This document shows positions 32,857 through 41,749 of a DNA stretch of 64,000 nt, one piece after another; positions within the stretch are counted from its first letter, which is position 1; each line of letters starts with the position of its first letter. The notes beneath the pieces were generated by a model. That model did no database searches. It had not been told where the DNA came from and was given only the letters and a program-made list of their open reading frames with translations. Both the position numbers and the translations under genes were made by a program. Origin of the DNA: Streptomyces alboflavus (GTDB taxonomy: Bacteria > Actinomycetota > Actinomycetes > Streptomycetales > Streptomycetaceae); the NCBI RefSeq assembly GCF_000716675.1, contig NZ_JNXT01000011.1, forward strand, positions 76,673 to 140,672, in the 5' to 3' direction.

Positions 32857-33639
32857 ATGGAGCAGGGGCGTGGCGCGCGGGCGGGCGGGGAGGCCGGGTC
32901 CCCGGGCGGGCGGGGTGTGCTCGCGGGGGCCTTCGTGGTCCTGGAGGAGATGGCGCGCGTCGGCGAGGTGGGACTGAGCGCGCTGGCCGCAGGGACCGGG
33001 CTGCCGAAGACCACCGTGTACCGGCTCCTCGGGCAGCTCGTCGAGCTCGGCGCCGTGGAGCAGCACCAGGGCCGCTATCGCGTCGGCGCGACCCTCGCCC
33101 GGCTCGGGCGGTCGTGGACCGCGCACCGGTTCCTCACGCGGAGCGCCGCCGGGCCGCTGCGGCACCTCGCCCTGGAGACCCGGGCCACGGTGTGCGTGGC
33201 CATCCCGTCCGGCGGGCGCATGACGGTCGTGACCGGGATCGCGGCCGCCGCCCGGGAGTTCTTCCCGCACCTGCCCGGGCAGACCCTCCCGCCCGACAGC
33301 GCTGCCGACGTCGTCTTCGCCGCCTCGGGGGCGCCGTCGTCCGCCCGCACGCCCCCGGCCGCGCCCCCACCACCCGGCCATACCTCGAACCAGTGGGCCC
33401 GGCGGCTGCGCACCGCCCGTGAGCAGGGCCTCGACCTCCACCAGTACGAGTGGGGCGGCGAACGGCTCTGCCTCGCGGTGCCCGTGCACGCCGCCTCCGG
33501 CGAGATCGTCGCCGCCGTGGGCGTGGCCGTGCCCGACCCGCGCCGCCTCGCGCACACCACGGAGGTCGCGCGGCGCAGCGCCCGCATGCTCAGCACCAGC
33601 ATCCAGCGGCTCCCGCCGCCCGGACGCCGCAACACCTGA
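32857..33639 (+). CDS. IclR-family transcriptional regulator
   Basis: 260 aa. The N-terminal winged helix (LSALAAGTGLPKTTVYRLLG, then YRVGATLARLGR) and the C-terminal effector domain (ETRATVCVAIPSGGRMTVVTGI; GERLCLAVPVHAASGEIVAAVGV) match IclR. The effector domain has a Pro-rich insert at about 165-180 and is slightly shortened. It lies upstream of an acyl-CoA synthetase on the same strand with 155 bp between, so it may regulate that gene. Ligand unknown. Confidence 0.88.
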   Translation: MEQGRGARAGGEAGSPGGRGVLAGAFVVLEEMARVGEVGLSALAAGTGLPKTTVYRLLGQLVELGAVEQHQGRYRVGATLARLGRSWTAHRFLTRSAAGPLRHLALETRATVCVAIPSGGRMTVVTGIAAAAREFFPHLPGQTLPPDSAADVVFAASGAPSSARTPPAAPPPPGHTSNQWARRLRTAREQGLDLHQYEWGGERLCLAVPVHAASGEIVAAVGVAVPDPRRLAHTTEVARRSARMLSTSIQRLPPPGRRNT

Positions 33640-33652
33640 GCCGCCCGGCCGG

Positions 33653-33719
33653 GCCCAGCCCCAGGTCAGGCCCAGCCCCAAGTCAGGCCCAGCCCCAGGT
33701 CAAGCCGCCCCCAGGTCAG
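33653..33719. repeat. 17-bp tandem repeat between iclR and acyl-CoA synthetase
   Basis: Four near-copies of GCCCAGCCCCAGGTCAG at 33653, 33670, 33687 and (degenerate) 33704. Likely slippage; no coding role seen. Confidence 0.7.
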
Positions 33720-33794
33720 GGCCCTGCTGCCAAGGCCACCCCCCGATGCCTACGATGCGCCATGGACGCAGGACGGCAGCGCGAGGGGGCGGAC

Positions 33795-35378
33795 ATGGGT
33801 GCAGAAGCGGGCACGGAGATCGGGTTCGGCGCGGTCGCCGCCGCGCACCCCGACCGGACCGCCCTCGTCGAGCCCGACGGCACCACCCTCTCGTACGGGG
33901 ATCTTGCCGCCCGGGTGCACCGGCTCGCGCACGCCCTCGCCGGGCTCGGGCTCGGCCCGGGGGACTGTGTCGCCGCGATGCTGCCCAACAGCCGCGCCTT
34001 CTTCGAACTGCGGCTCGCCACCGGCCGCTCGGGCCTCTACTTCACGCCGTTCAGCCACCACTTCACCACCGCCGAGGTGACGCACGTCGTCGCCGACAGC
34101 GGGGCGCGGGTGGTGGTCGTGGACGCCTCGCTGCTCGACGTGGCGGGGCCCGCGCTGGACGCGGCGGGGATCCCGGCGGAGCGGCGGCTGGTGTGGCGGG
34201 CCGGGCAGGCGTCCCAGGAGCCTGCCGTTCCGCCACCCGGCTGGACCGACTACGCGTCACTCCTCGCCGCCGACCCCGCCACGCCGCCCCCGCACCCCCG
34301 CGCGGGCGCCGTCATGCTCTACACCTCCGGCACCACAGGACGCCCCAAGGCCGTCCGCCGCGCGCTGTCCGAGGCGCCGCCGGGGCCGAGCCCGTACGAG
34401 CTGGACTTCATGGCGCGCGTCGGCGTGCGCGCGGGGGCGTACACGCAGTTGTGCGCCGCCCCGCTGTACCACGCGGCGCCCGGCCTGTTCGCGAACATGG
34501 CGATGCAGCTCGGGCACACGGCCGTGATCGCCGAACGGCCGGGCACGGAGGACTGGTTGGAGCTGATCGACCGGCATCGGGTGGACGCGCTGTTCGCGGT
34601 GCCGACGGTCCTGCACCGGCTCCTGCGGCTGCCCGCCGAGGTGCGCGGGCAGTACGACGTGTCGAGCCTGAGCGCCGTCGTGCACGGCGCCGCGCCCTGC
34701 CCGCCCGAGGTGAAGCGGCGCGCGATCGACTGGCTCGGACCGGTCCTGTACGAGTTCTACGCCGCCACCGAGGGCGGGGTCTCCGCCGCGGACAGCGCGG
34801 ACTGGCTGGCCAGGCCCGGCACCGTGGGGCGGCCTCTCGCGGGCACCGAGGTGCGGATCCTGGACGGTGACGGGCGGCCGGTCGCGGCCGGGGAGACCGG
34901 CGGGGTGTACTTCCGGCCCGCCGTGCCGTTCGCGTACCACAAGGACGCCGAGAAGACCGAACGGTCCATGCGGGACGGGTACTTCACGGCGGGGGACGAG
35001 GGGTACGTCGACGAGGACGGCTGGCTGTACCTCCGGGACCGGCGCACCGACCTGATCATCTCCGGGGGAGTGAACGTCTACCCGGCGGAGGTCGAGGCCG
35101 TCCTGATCGCGCACCCGGACGTCGCGGACGTGGCCGTGGTCGGGGTGCCGGACGCGGAGTGGGGGCAGCGGGTCGCCGCCGTCGTGCAGTCCGAGCCGGG
35201 GATACCGGGCGACGACGCGTTCGCCGACCGCCTCGCCGCGCACTGCCGGGGCGCGCTCGCCGGGTTCAAGGTGCCGCGCGTGATCGAGTTCCGGGAGCGG
35301 GTGCCCAGGTCGGAGGCGGGGAAGGTGCTGCGGCGCGAGATCCGCGTCGACGGGGCGGGTCCGGTGTCCGGCGCCTAG
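33795..35378 (+). CDS. Acyl-CoA synthetase (AMP-forming ligase)
   Basis: About 527 aa. It activates a carboxylic acid as acyl-AMP, then acyl-CoA. AMP-binding signature YTSGTTGRPKAVRR (about 176-189), then EFYAATEGG (A5 motif), DGYFTAGDEGYVDEDGWLYLRDRRTDLI (hinge region; quoted in parts: YFTAGDEGY, RDRRTDLI) and the C-terminal catalytic Lys in RSEAGKVLRREI. ATG 33795 is preceded by GAGGGGG; ATG 33762 is an alternative. Its last codons are part of the 29-bp tandem repeat that follows. Probably fatty or aromatic acid substrate. Confidence 0.9.
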   Translation: MGAEAGTEIGFGAVAAAHPDRTALVEPDGTTLSYGDLAARVHRLAHALAGLGLGPGDCVAAMLPNSRAFFELRLATGRSGLYFTPFSHHFTTAEVTHVVADSGARVVVVDASLLDVAGPALDAAGIPAERRLVWRAGQASQEPAVPPPGWTDYASLLAADPATPPPHPRAGAVMLYTSGTTGRPKAVRRALSEAPPGPSPYELDFMARVGVRAGAYTQLCAAPLYHAAPGLFANMAMQLGHTAVIAERPGTEDWLELIDRHRVDALFAVPTVLHRLLRLPAEVRGQYDVSSLSAVVHGAAPCPPEVKRRAIDWLGPVLYEFYAATEGGVSAADSADWLARPGTVGRPLAGTEVRILDGDGRPVAAGETGGVYFRPAVPFAYHKDAEKTERSMRDGYFTAGDEGYVDEDGWLYLRDRRTDLIISGGVNVYPAEVEAVLIAHPDVADVAVVGVPDAEWGQRVAAVVQSEPGIPGDDAFADRLAAHCRGALAGFKVPRVIEFRERVPRSEAGKVLRREIRVDGAGPVSGA

Positions 35379-35500
35379 CGGAAGCGGGTCCGGTGTCCGG
35401 CGCCTGGCGGAAGCGGGTCCGGTGTCCGGCGCCTGGCGGAAGCGGGTCCGGTGTCCGGCGCCTGGCGGAAGCAGGTCCGTTGCCGGGCGCCTGAGGGCAC
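35357..35500. repeat. 29-bp tandem repeat starting inside the acyl-CoA synthetase 3' end
   Basis: Four copies of a 29-mer beginning GGGTCCGGTGTCCGGCGCCT at 35357, 35386, 35415 and 35444, then a degenerate fifth at 35473. Copy 1 encodes the C-terminal GPVSGA and, by a G-to-A difference, the stop codon TAG; the later copies read TGG there. The repeat units are contiguous, so this is not CRISPR. Confidence 0.85.
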
Positions 35501-35660
35501 AGAAAGCGGGCCGGGGCACAGAAAAAGGCGGGCACCCTCTCCCCGCCACTCTCAACGTATAGCTCACCGGGGGGCTTGCGGCAAGGCCCCCGTGGTGCCG
35601 CAGAATCGCCCGCCGAGGCCGGGAACCACGGCCTCGGGGAGCGGAACTCGGGGAGCGGAC

Positions 35661-36896
35661 ATGGGGAGTGGCGAGATGCGTGTGGTGCTTTCGACGTACG
35701 GGTCGCGTGGGGATGTCGAGCCGCTGGTGGGGCTCGCGGTGCGGCTGCGGGAGCTGGGCGCGGAGGTACGGGTGTGCGCGCCGCCGGACGAGGAGTTCGC
35801 CGAGCGTCTCGCCGGTGTCGGGGTGGAGATGGTGCCGGTCGGCCTCTCGGCGCGGGAGCTGACGACGGCGGCGCGGCAGCCGAAGTCCCTGCCGGAGCGC
35901 GCGGCCGAGCTGATCGCGAGCCAGCTCGACGCGGTCACGGCGGCGGCCGAGGGGTGTGACGCCCTGGTGGCGACCGGCATGATGCCCGCCGTGGCGGGTG
36001 CGCGGTCGGTGGCGGAGAAGCTGGGCGTGCCGTCGGTGTCGGTGACGTTCCAGCAGCTCACGCTGCCGTCGCCGCACCACGCGCCGCTGGCGTACCCGGG
36101 CCGTCCGTTCCCGCCGGAGGTGACCGACAACAGCGTGCTGTGGGACCTGGACGCCCGCAGCATCGACGTCCTGTTCGGGGACGCGGTCAACAGCAACCGG
36201 GCGTCGATCGGCCTGCCTCCGGTGGCCGGCGTCCGCGACTACGTCCTCGGCGACCGGCCGTGGCTGGCGACGGACCCCGTCCTCGACCCCTGGCGTCCCG
36301 CCGGGGGCGCGGGTTTCGGCTTCGACGTCGTGCAGACCGGCGCGTGGATCCTGCCGGACGAACGCCCGCTCCCCGACGGCCTCTCGGAGTTCCTGGAGGC
36401 GGGTGCGCCACCGGTGTACGTGGGCTTCGGCAGCATGCCGATGCACGGCTCCGACGACGTGGCCAGGGTGGCCATCGAGGCGGTACGCGCACAGGGCCGC
36501 CGGGTCCTCGTCCGGCGCGGCTGGGCGGACCTGGACCTGATCGACGACCAGGACGACTGCTTCGTCGTGGGCGAGGTCAACCAGCAGGCGCTGTTCCGCA
36601 GGGTCGCGGCCGTCGTGCACCACGGCGGCGCGGGTACGACGACGACGGCGGCCCGCGCGGGCGGCCCCCAGGTGGTCGTGCCGCAGGCGACGGACCAGCC
36701 GTACTGGGCGGGCCGGGTCGCCGAGTTGGGCATCGGCGTGGCGCACGACGGGCCGACGCCGACCTTCGCGTCCCTGTCGGCGGCGCTGAGGGTGGCCCTG
36801 GCGCCGGAGACTCGGGACGGGGCGGCGGCCGTGGCGGCGGCGATCATCGACGACGGGGCGGCGGTGGCGGCGAAGCTGGTCCTCTGCCTGAAGTAG
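35661..36896 (+). CDS. GT1-family glycosyltransferase
   Basis: 411 aa. Transfers a sugar from a nucleotide sugar to a small-molecule acceptor. The N-terminal STYGSRGDVEPLVGLA is the hallmark of sterol/macrolide-type GT1 enzymes. The C-terminal donor-binding site is HHGGAGTTTTAARAGGPQVV followed by PYWAGRVAELGIG. ATG 35661 is used; ATG 35676 (MRVVLSTYG) with GGAG upstream is equally possible. Stand-alone location, so the acceptor is not indicated; xenobiotic glucosylation is plausible. Confidence 0.9.
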   Translation: MGSGEMRVVLSTYGSRGDVEPLVGLAVRLRELGAEVRVCAPPDEEFAERLAGVGVEMVPVGLSARELTTAARQPKSLPERAAELIASQLDAVTAAAEGCDALVATGMMPAVAGARSVAEKLGVPSVSVTFQQLTLPSPHHAPLAYPGRPFPPEVTDNSVLWDLDARSIDVLFGDAVNSNRASIGLPPVAGVRDYVLGDRPWLATDPVLDPWRPAGGAGFGFDVVQTGAWILPDERPLPDGLSEFLEAGAPPVYVGFGSMPMHGSDDVARVAIEAVRAQGRRVLVRRGWADLDLIDDQDDCFVVGEVNQQALFRRVAAVVHHGGAGTTTTAARAGGPQVVVPQATDQPYWAGRVAELGIGVAHDGPTPTFASLSAALRVALAPETRDGAAAVAAAIIDDGAAVAAKLVLCLK

Positions 36897-36995
36897 GCCG
36901 AGCGGGCCAGGCAGGCCAGGCAGGCCGAGCGGCGCAGGCAGGCCGAGCGGCGCAGACAGGCCGAGCGGCCCAGGCAGGCCACGCGGCCCGAGCGG
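36897..36995. repeat. Degenerate tandem repeat between convergent genes
   Basis: About five copies of an AGGCAGGCCGAGCGGCGC-like unit (roughly 10-20 bp, with single-base changes) fill the space between the glycosyltransferase and the TetR gene. Not an obvious terminator. Confidence 0.6.
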
Positions 36996-36998
36996 ACC

Positions 36999-37691
36999 TC
37001 AGAGCCCCAACCCCCGCACCAGATCCCGCAGTTCGTCCCCGTACAGCACCGCCGGATTGTCGATCTGCGGCCGCAGAAGACCGTCGATCTCCAGCGTCAC
37101 GAGCCCGTGCATCCGCCCCCACACCCGCAGCGACAGGGCGAGCACGGCCGGAGTGAGGTCGGGGAAGGCGGCGCGGGCCACGGCGGTGAACGCCGGGTCG
37201 AAGTCGCCCCAGGCGTAGGAGCTGCCGCCGAGGCCGACGTCCTCGGTGGGCCGCGCCGTCGTCGCGATCTCCACGATCCCGAGGCACAGCTCGTACTCCG
37301 CCTCGGCGCTCTCGGCGGTGTCCCCGCGCGCCGCCCGGCTCCGTCCGCTGAACAACAACCGGAACTCCTGCGGATGCGCGAGCGCCCACGCTCGGTACGC
37401 GAGCCCGTGGGCCAGGGCCCGCGCACCCGGGTCCCCCGCGGGGTGCGCGTCGCGGGCCACGCGCAGGTGCGCGGCCAGGTCCCGGTAGGCATCCGCCGCG
37501 AGCGCCGCGAGGAGGGCCTCGCGGGTGTCGAAGTAGCTGTAGAAGGTGCCGGGTGCCATGCCCATGTCGCGGGCGATGCCCCGCAGGGCCACGGCCTCGG
37601 CGCCCTCCTCCACCAGGTGTTTCAGGGCGGTCGCCTTGATCTCGGCGGTGGTCTGGGCGCGATGGCGTTCGCGGCGGCTCGCAGCAGGCAT
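36999..37691 (-). CDS. TetR/AcrR-family repressor
   Basis: 230 aa. N-terminal HTH (LRGIARDMGMAPGTFYSYFDTREALLAAL, in parts: IARDMGMAPGTFYSYFDT). The C-terminal ligand domain is of the WHG type (YAWGDFDPAFTAVARAAFPD). Divergent from the hypothetical gene at 37799, with an operator-like site between; it probably represses that gene and itself. ATG at 37691. Confidence 0.88.
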   Translation of the reverse strand: MPAASRRERHRAQTTAEIKATALKHLVEEGAEAVALRGIARDMGMAPGTFYSYFDTREALLAALAADAYRDLAAHLRVARDAHPAGDPGARALAHGLAYRAWALAHPQEFRLLFSGRSRAARGDTAESAEAEYELCLGIVEIATTARPTEDVGLGGSSYAWGDFDPAFTAVARAAFPDLTPAVLALSLRVWGRMHGLVTLEIDGLLRPQIDNPAVLYGDELRDLVRGLGL

Positions 37692-37716
37692 GGCTCCATA
37701 GTACGGCGAGCAAAGG

Positions 37717-37731
37717 TTGAACAGTGTTTGG
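37717..37731. promoter_or_regulatory. TetR operator-like site
   Basis: TTGAACAGTGTTTGG in the divergent spacer between the TetR gene and the 259-aa gene. It is close to the palindrome TTGAACAGTGTTCAA that I associate with TetR operators. Confidence 0.4.
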
Positions 37732-37798
37732 AAACTGGTCGGTGTTCGAGTTATGGTCCTGGCACATCCGGAAACCCGCGACAGCGAAGGGGTGTGGC

Positions 37799-38578
37799 AT
37801 GACCACGCACACGTACGGACCCGGCCCGATCAAGGCCTACGACATCGGCCCGATCCCGATGGAGGCCGCGTTCACGTCGGACTTCCCGCTGGCGGCGGGC
37901 ATCGGCGCGGCGGACGTGCAGGACATCGTGGACAAGCAGGAGGTCGAGCGGCGGGTCATGGACGTAAGGACCGGCATGTACGCGAAGTACATGCCGAGCC
38001 GGATCGACGAGGCGGCGGGGCGGCACTACACGGGCGGCCGGTACCTCTTCGAGACGTGGGCCGACGTCGTCGACTACGAGCGGTTCACCAGCCAGGAGCT
38101 GGAGTTCGAGCCGGGCGTGAAGTTCTGGAGCCGCCCGTTCTTCCAGGACGTGGAGCGGTTCGTGTGGCGGGTCGCGGGGGCGCACAACTTCCTGCCCCTG
38201 GACGCGCACCACGTGAGCCGGTTCGAGCGGTTCCGGTACGAGGGCGACGGGGAGGCGGCCCTGGAGCGGGCGTGGGGGACGGTCCGCGACGAGGCCGGGG
38301 CGCGCGGGCTCGCGGCCGTGTGGCTGCTGCACCAGCCGGAGCAGCGCCTCATCGGCCTGCACACGGTGGCCACCGGGCTCACCCCGGCCGACCTGGAGGC
38401 CGCGCCGTCCCTCGGCGCGCTGCTCCCCGCATCCCTCGCCCCCGAGCGGTACTTCGACCGGTCGAGCCGCATCCTCTCCCTCTGGCTGCCGAAGTCGCGC
38501 CTCGCGGGCGGCGCGCCCTCGGCCTACCCGTCGGCGCCGCTGCTCCCGCTGCCGTCGGTGGCGGCGCAGGAGGTCTGA
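37799..38578 (+). CDS. Hypothetical protein controlled by adjacent TetR
   Basis: 259 aa, ATG 37799 with GAAGGGG 6 nt upstream. Soluble, aromatic-rich (RYLFETWADVVDYERFTSQE, KFWSRPFFQDVERFVWRV). I do not recognise a family or catalytic motif. A pair of about 100-residue alpha/beta units, like dimeric ferredoxin-fold (EthD/monooxygenase-type) proteins, is conceivable. Induced probably by the TetR ligand. Confidence 0.65.
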   Translation: MTTHTYGPGPIKAYDIGPIPMEAAFTSDFPLAAGIGAADVQDIVDKQEVERRVMDVRTGMYAKYMPSRIDEAAGRHYTGGRYLFETWADVVDYERFTSQELEFEPGVKFWSRPFFQDVERFVWRVAGAHNFLPLDAHHVSRFERFRYEGDGEAALERAWGTVRDEAGARGLAAVWLLHQPEQRLIGLHTVATGLTPADLEAAPSLGALLPASLAPERYFDRSSRILSLWLPKSRLAGGAPSAYPSAPLLPLPSVAAQEV

Positions 38579-38635
38579 CCGCACGGGCGTTGTCAGCGGG
38601 ACGGCGTTGTCAGTGGGTCCGAGTAGCGTCCCCGC

Positions 38636-39286
38636 ATGCCTGAAGACGCGTACGTGACCAAGACGAGGACCTCCTACGACGCCATCGCCGAGGCCGTCGA
38701 GAAGGAGTGGCGGGGCGAGCTGGACTCCTGGCCGCTCGCCCGGGCGATGTTCGCGGCGTACGCGGAGCTGGTGCGGGACGCGGGCGGGGGCACGGTCGCC
38801 GACATCGGGTGCGGGACCGGCGAGGTGAGCGCCATCCTCAGCTCGCTCGGGCTGCGGATGCGGGGGATCGACCTGTCGCCGGGGATGCTGGCGCTGGCCC
38901 GCGCGAAGTATCCGCACCTGCCGTTCGAGGAGGGCTCGATGACGGCCCTCGACCTGCCGGACGGGGAGCTGGGCGGGGTGGTCGCGTGGTACTCGACGAT
39001 CCACATCCCGCCGGCCGACCTGCCGAAGGTCTTCGCCGAGTTCCACCGCGTCCTCGCCCCCGGCGGCCAGCTCCTGCTCGGCTTCCAAGTGGGCGACGAC
39101 ATCCGGCACTTCGACGAGGCGTTCGGGCACGAGGTGGACCTGGACTTCCAGCGCCGGCGGCCCGAGCAGGTCACGGAGCTGCTGCGGGAGGCCGGGTTCG
39201 CCGCGCACGGATATCTGCTCCGGGAGCCGTACGAGGGCGAGCGCACCCAGCACGCGCACCTCCTGGCGGCGAAGCCGCGCGCGTAG
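38636..39286 (+). CDS. SAM-dependent class I methyltransferase
   Basis: 216 aa. Motif I VADIGCGTGEVSA (about 53-65), then GIDLSPGMLALAR (acidic loop and motif II) and FHRVLAPGGQLLLGF (motif III/post III). These are features of the ubiE/Methyltransferase_11 group of small-molecule methyltransferases. ATG at 38636, 57 bp after the 259-aa gene. Acceptor unknown. Confidence 0.9.
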   Translation: MPEDAYVTKTRTSYDAIAEAVEKEWRGELDSWPLARAMFAAYAELVRDAGGGTVADIGCGTGEVSAILSSLGLRMRGIDLSPGMLALARAKYPHLPFEEGSMTALDLPDGELGGVVAWYSTIHIPPADLPKVFAEFHRVLAPGGQLLLGFQVGDDIRHFDEAFGHEVDLDFQRRRPEQVTELLREAGFAAHGYLLREPYEGERTQHAHLLAAKPRA

Positions 39287-39406
39287 GCCGCCCTGCCGGG
39301 ACCGCCCGGCCCGGGGCCGTTTTTGCCGGACCGGCAACAACCCTCGGCGTCCGCCCCCGCCCCCGTACAGACTCGTGACGAGCCACCCCGCACATCCGGA
39401 GGAGCC

Positions 39407-40396
39407 ATGACCGTGACCGCCCTTGACGTGAAGCACCACCTCCTTGAGCTGCCCGAGAGCCCCGGCATCCGTATCCACGCCGTGGAGCAGGGCACCGGCC
39501 CGCTGGTCCTCCTGGTGCACGGCTTCCCCGAGACCTGGTACTCGTGGCGGCGCCAGCTCCCGGCGCTCGCGGCGGCCGGGTACCGGGCGGTGGCGGTCGA
39601 CGTGCGCGGGTACGGCCGCTCGTCGAAGCCGCGGGAGACGGCGGCGTACGGGATGCTCGCGCACGTCGCCGACAACGTGGGCGTCGTCCGCGCCCTCGGT
39701 GAGGACAGCGCGGTGATCGTCGGCCACGACTGGGGCTCGCCCATCGCGGCGAACTCCGCGCTCCTGCGCCCGGACGTCTTCCGGGCCGCCGCCCTGATGA
39801 GCGTGCCGTACGCGCCCCGGGGCGGCCCCCGGCCCACCGACGCGTTCGCCGCGATCCCCGGCGACGAGGACTTCTACATCAGCCACTTCCAGGTGCCGGG
39901 CCGCGCCGAGGCCGAGATGGAGCCGGACGTGCGCGGCTGGATCGCGGGCTTCTACACGGCCCTGTCCGGCGACACGATGCCGCCGCCGGACGCCCCGAGC
40001 CTGCACTTCGTGCCGAAGGGCGGCCGGATGCGCGACCGCTTCCCGCAGGGCGGCCGGCGGCCGGAGTGGCTGTCGGAGGAGGAACTGGACGTGTACGCAG
40101 CCGAGTTCGAGCGGGGCGGCATGAGTGGGCCGCTCGGCAGGTACCGCAACTTGGACCGCGACTGGGCGGACCTGGCGGCATGGGACGGGGCGGCCCTCAC
40201 CCAGCCGTCCCTGTTCGTCGCGGGCGAGCTCGACCCGTCCCTCCAGTGGCTTTCGGCCGCCCTCGACGCGTATCCCGTGACGCTCCCCGGCCTCGCCGCG
40301 TCCCACATCCTCAAGGGCTGCGGGCACTGGGTGCAGCAGGAGCGGGCCGAGGAGGTCAACGGCATCCTGGTGAGCTGGCTGCGGTCCGTGGTCTGA
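39407..40396 (+). CDS. Epoxide hydrolase-like alpha/beta hydrolase
   Basis: 329 aa. HGFPETWYSWRRQLPALA (oxyanion HGxP motif) and GHDWGS (nucleophile Asp about 113) identify the epoxide-hydrolase branch. C-terminal GELDPS and GCGHWVQQE supply the acid and His. The cap domain has conserved Tyr candidates. ATG 39407 with GGAGGAG 5 nt before it. Opens epoxides to diols; natural substrate unknown. Confidence 0.88.
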   Translation: MTVTALDVKHHLLELPESPGIRIHAVEQGTGPLVLLVHGFPETWYSWRRQLPALAAAGYRAVAVDVRGYGRSSKPRETAAYGMLAHVADNVGVVRALGEDSAVIVGHDWGSPIAANSALLRPDVFRAAALMSVPYAPRGGPRPTDAFAAIPGDEDFYISHFQVPGRAEAEMEPDVRGWIAGFYTALSGDTMPPPDAPSLHFVPKGGRMRDRFPQGGRRPEWLSEEELDVYAAEFERGGMSGPLGRYRNLDRDWADLAAWDGAALTQPSLFVAGELDPSLQWLSAALDAYPVTLPGLAASHILKGCGHWVQQERAEEVNGILVSWLRSVV

Positions 40397-40403
40397 CCCG
40401 GCG

Positions 40404-41636
40404 CTACAGCCACACCCCGTTGAGGAAGGGGTAGGCGTCCGTGAGCTTCGTCGGGACCTGCACCAGCTTTCCCTCGCTGACGATCACGAACCGGTCGCCC
40501 TTGAGGAGGAAGTAGTGCATGGCGTCGTCGAAGGGCGCGGACGTGGCGGTGTCGAGGTCGTGCAGGAACTCGTCGGGCGCGTGCGGCAGCCTGAACTCCT
40601 GCGTGTACTCGGGGCTGTCGAGCATCGTGAGCACGGCGCGGTCCTTGAGGAAGTACACGACGCGCTCGCCCTTGGGGTCGGCGGCGGTCGCGGCCTTGAT
40701 CTCCTCCTCCTGGAGGCGGGACGGGAGCAGCCTGGCCGTGTCGGCGAGCGACCGCTCCGAGAACTCCCGCAGGTCGTGGCCGAGTACGGCGGTGTGCGTG
40801 TAGGAGCTGGCCCTACGGGTGTTGATGACGTCCGCGGCGGCCGACGGGAAGCCGTGCGGGAGCCGCTGGAACTGCTCGCTGGCCTTCTTCGGCCCGGCCT
40901 CGACGCCGAGCCGGGGCGAGAAGCGGATGAACTCGTCGCCGCGGAAGCCGTCGAAGCGCAGATACGGTGCCCGCGGGTCAGGGACGGTCTTGGCCATCGT
41001 CTCGAAGACGCCGCCGCCGACGTCCAGGATGCCCTTGACCGCCGACGCGAGGACGTTCGCGGGCGTGGCGAGGGCGCCCGGCGAGACGATCCGCGCGGTC
41101 AGCGCGTCGAACGCCTTCGACTCGCCGCGCGCGGGCACGCTCTCCAGGCGCCACGCCTGCGTGCCGCGCCCCTCCTCCGTGCTCGGCTCGCCCTGCTCCA
41201 GCTCGGCGCCCGGGTCCTGCCGCTCGCCGCGCACCGCGAGGTGCTTGCCGCTGTTGACGTTCACGAAGGAGTAGCGGTCGTCGCCGATCGGCTCCGGCCG
41301 CCACAACTGCGTGACCAGCAGGTCGTCCCGCGACTCCGGCGGGCACTGCTGCACCGCCGCGCCCGCGCGGCCCCGGTTCACCATGATGTCCATGCGCAAG
41401 GTGCTGTGGATGTTCTGCAGCGTCCACGCGCCCTCGCGTGCGCTGTGCGGCTTCAGATGCCAGAACTGGCGGTGCCGCTCCACCCCTTCGGCGTGCAGCG
41501 CCTCCAGTACGACCTTCGCGCCCTGCTTGGCGCCTCCTCCTGGCTGCACCCCCGCGTACAGTCCGCTCGCCTCGTTCTTGATGAGGTAGATGCCCTCGGA
41601 CATTGCTGACTGGCCTGCCTGCGCTGCCACGGTCAA
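40404..41636 (-). CDS. Ricin-type lectin with hemopexin-like C-terminus
   Basis: 410 aa without a signal peptide. The N-terminal 160 residues form a beta-trefoil carbohydrate-binding domain (YLIKNEASGLYAGVQ, WTLQNIHSTLRMDIM, YSFVNVNSGKHLAVRG). The central part has no recognised motif. The last 100 residues have two hemopexin-like units (RVVYFLKDRAVLTML and MHYFLLKGDRFVIVSEGK). Alternative start at the MSEGIYLIKN Met (41600). It sits 113 bp downstream of a protein with an AGNAAL...VQR motif on the same strand. Could be a binding component of a toxin or a contractile-injection cargo (inference). Confidence 0.65.
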   Translation of the reverse strand: MTVAAQAGQSAMSEGIYLIKNEASGLYAGVQPGGGAKQGAKVVLEALHAEGVERHRQFWHLKPHSAREGAWTLQNIHSTLRMDIMVNRGRAGAAVQQCPPESRDDLLVTQLWRPEPIGDDRYSFVNVNSGKHLAVRGERQDPGAELEQGEPSTEEGRGTQAWRLESVPARGESKAFDALTARIVSPGALATPANVLASAVKGILDVGGGVFETMAKTVPDPRAPYLRFDGFRGDEFIRFSPRLGVEAGPKKASEQFQRLPHGFPSAAADVINTRRASSYTHTAVLGHDLREFSERSLADTARLLPSRLQEEEIKAATAADPKGERVVYFLKDRAVLTMLDSPEYTQEFRLPHAPDEFLHDLDTATSAPFDDAMHYFLLKGDRFVIVSEGKLVQVPTKLTDAYPFLNGVWL

Positions 41637-41749
41637 CCTCCCGGAACGTCGGGTCGGGCACGCACCCGGCGGTGCGCAGCGGTCAGCCTAGAAGCGGAAG
41701 CCGTGATCCCGATACGGCCCGGTTTCGGCCGTTATTAACCCCTCAACGA

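Noticed and set aside
35357..35500. Possible CRISPR array
   Set aside because: The repeat units are directly adjacent with no spacers and no cas genes are nearby.
34257..36746. 829-codon minus-strand frame
   Set aside because: Antisense to the acyl-CoA synthetase and glycosyltransferase; its sequence is Arg/His/Val-rich and includes the translated tandem repeats.
37751..40327. 858-codon minus-strand frame opposite the methyltransferase and epoxide hydrolase
   Set aside because: Spans several plus-strand genes with recognisable motifs and has no family features of its own.
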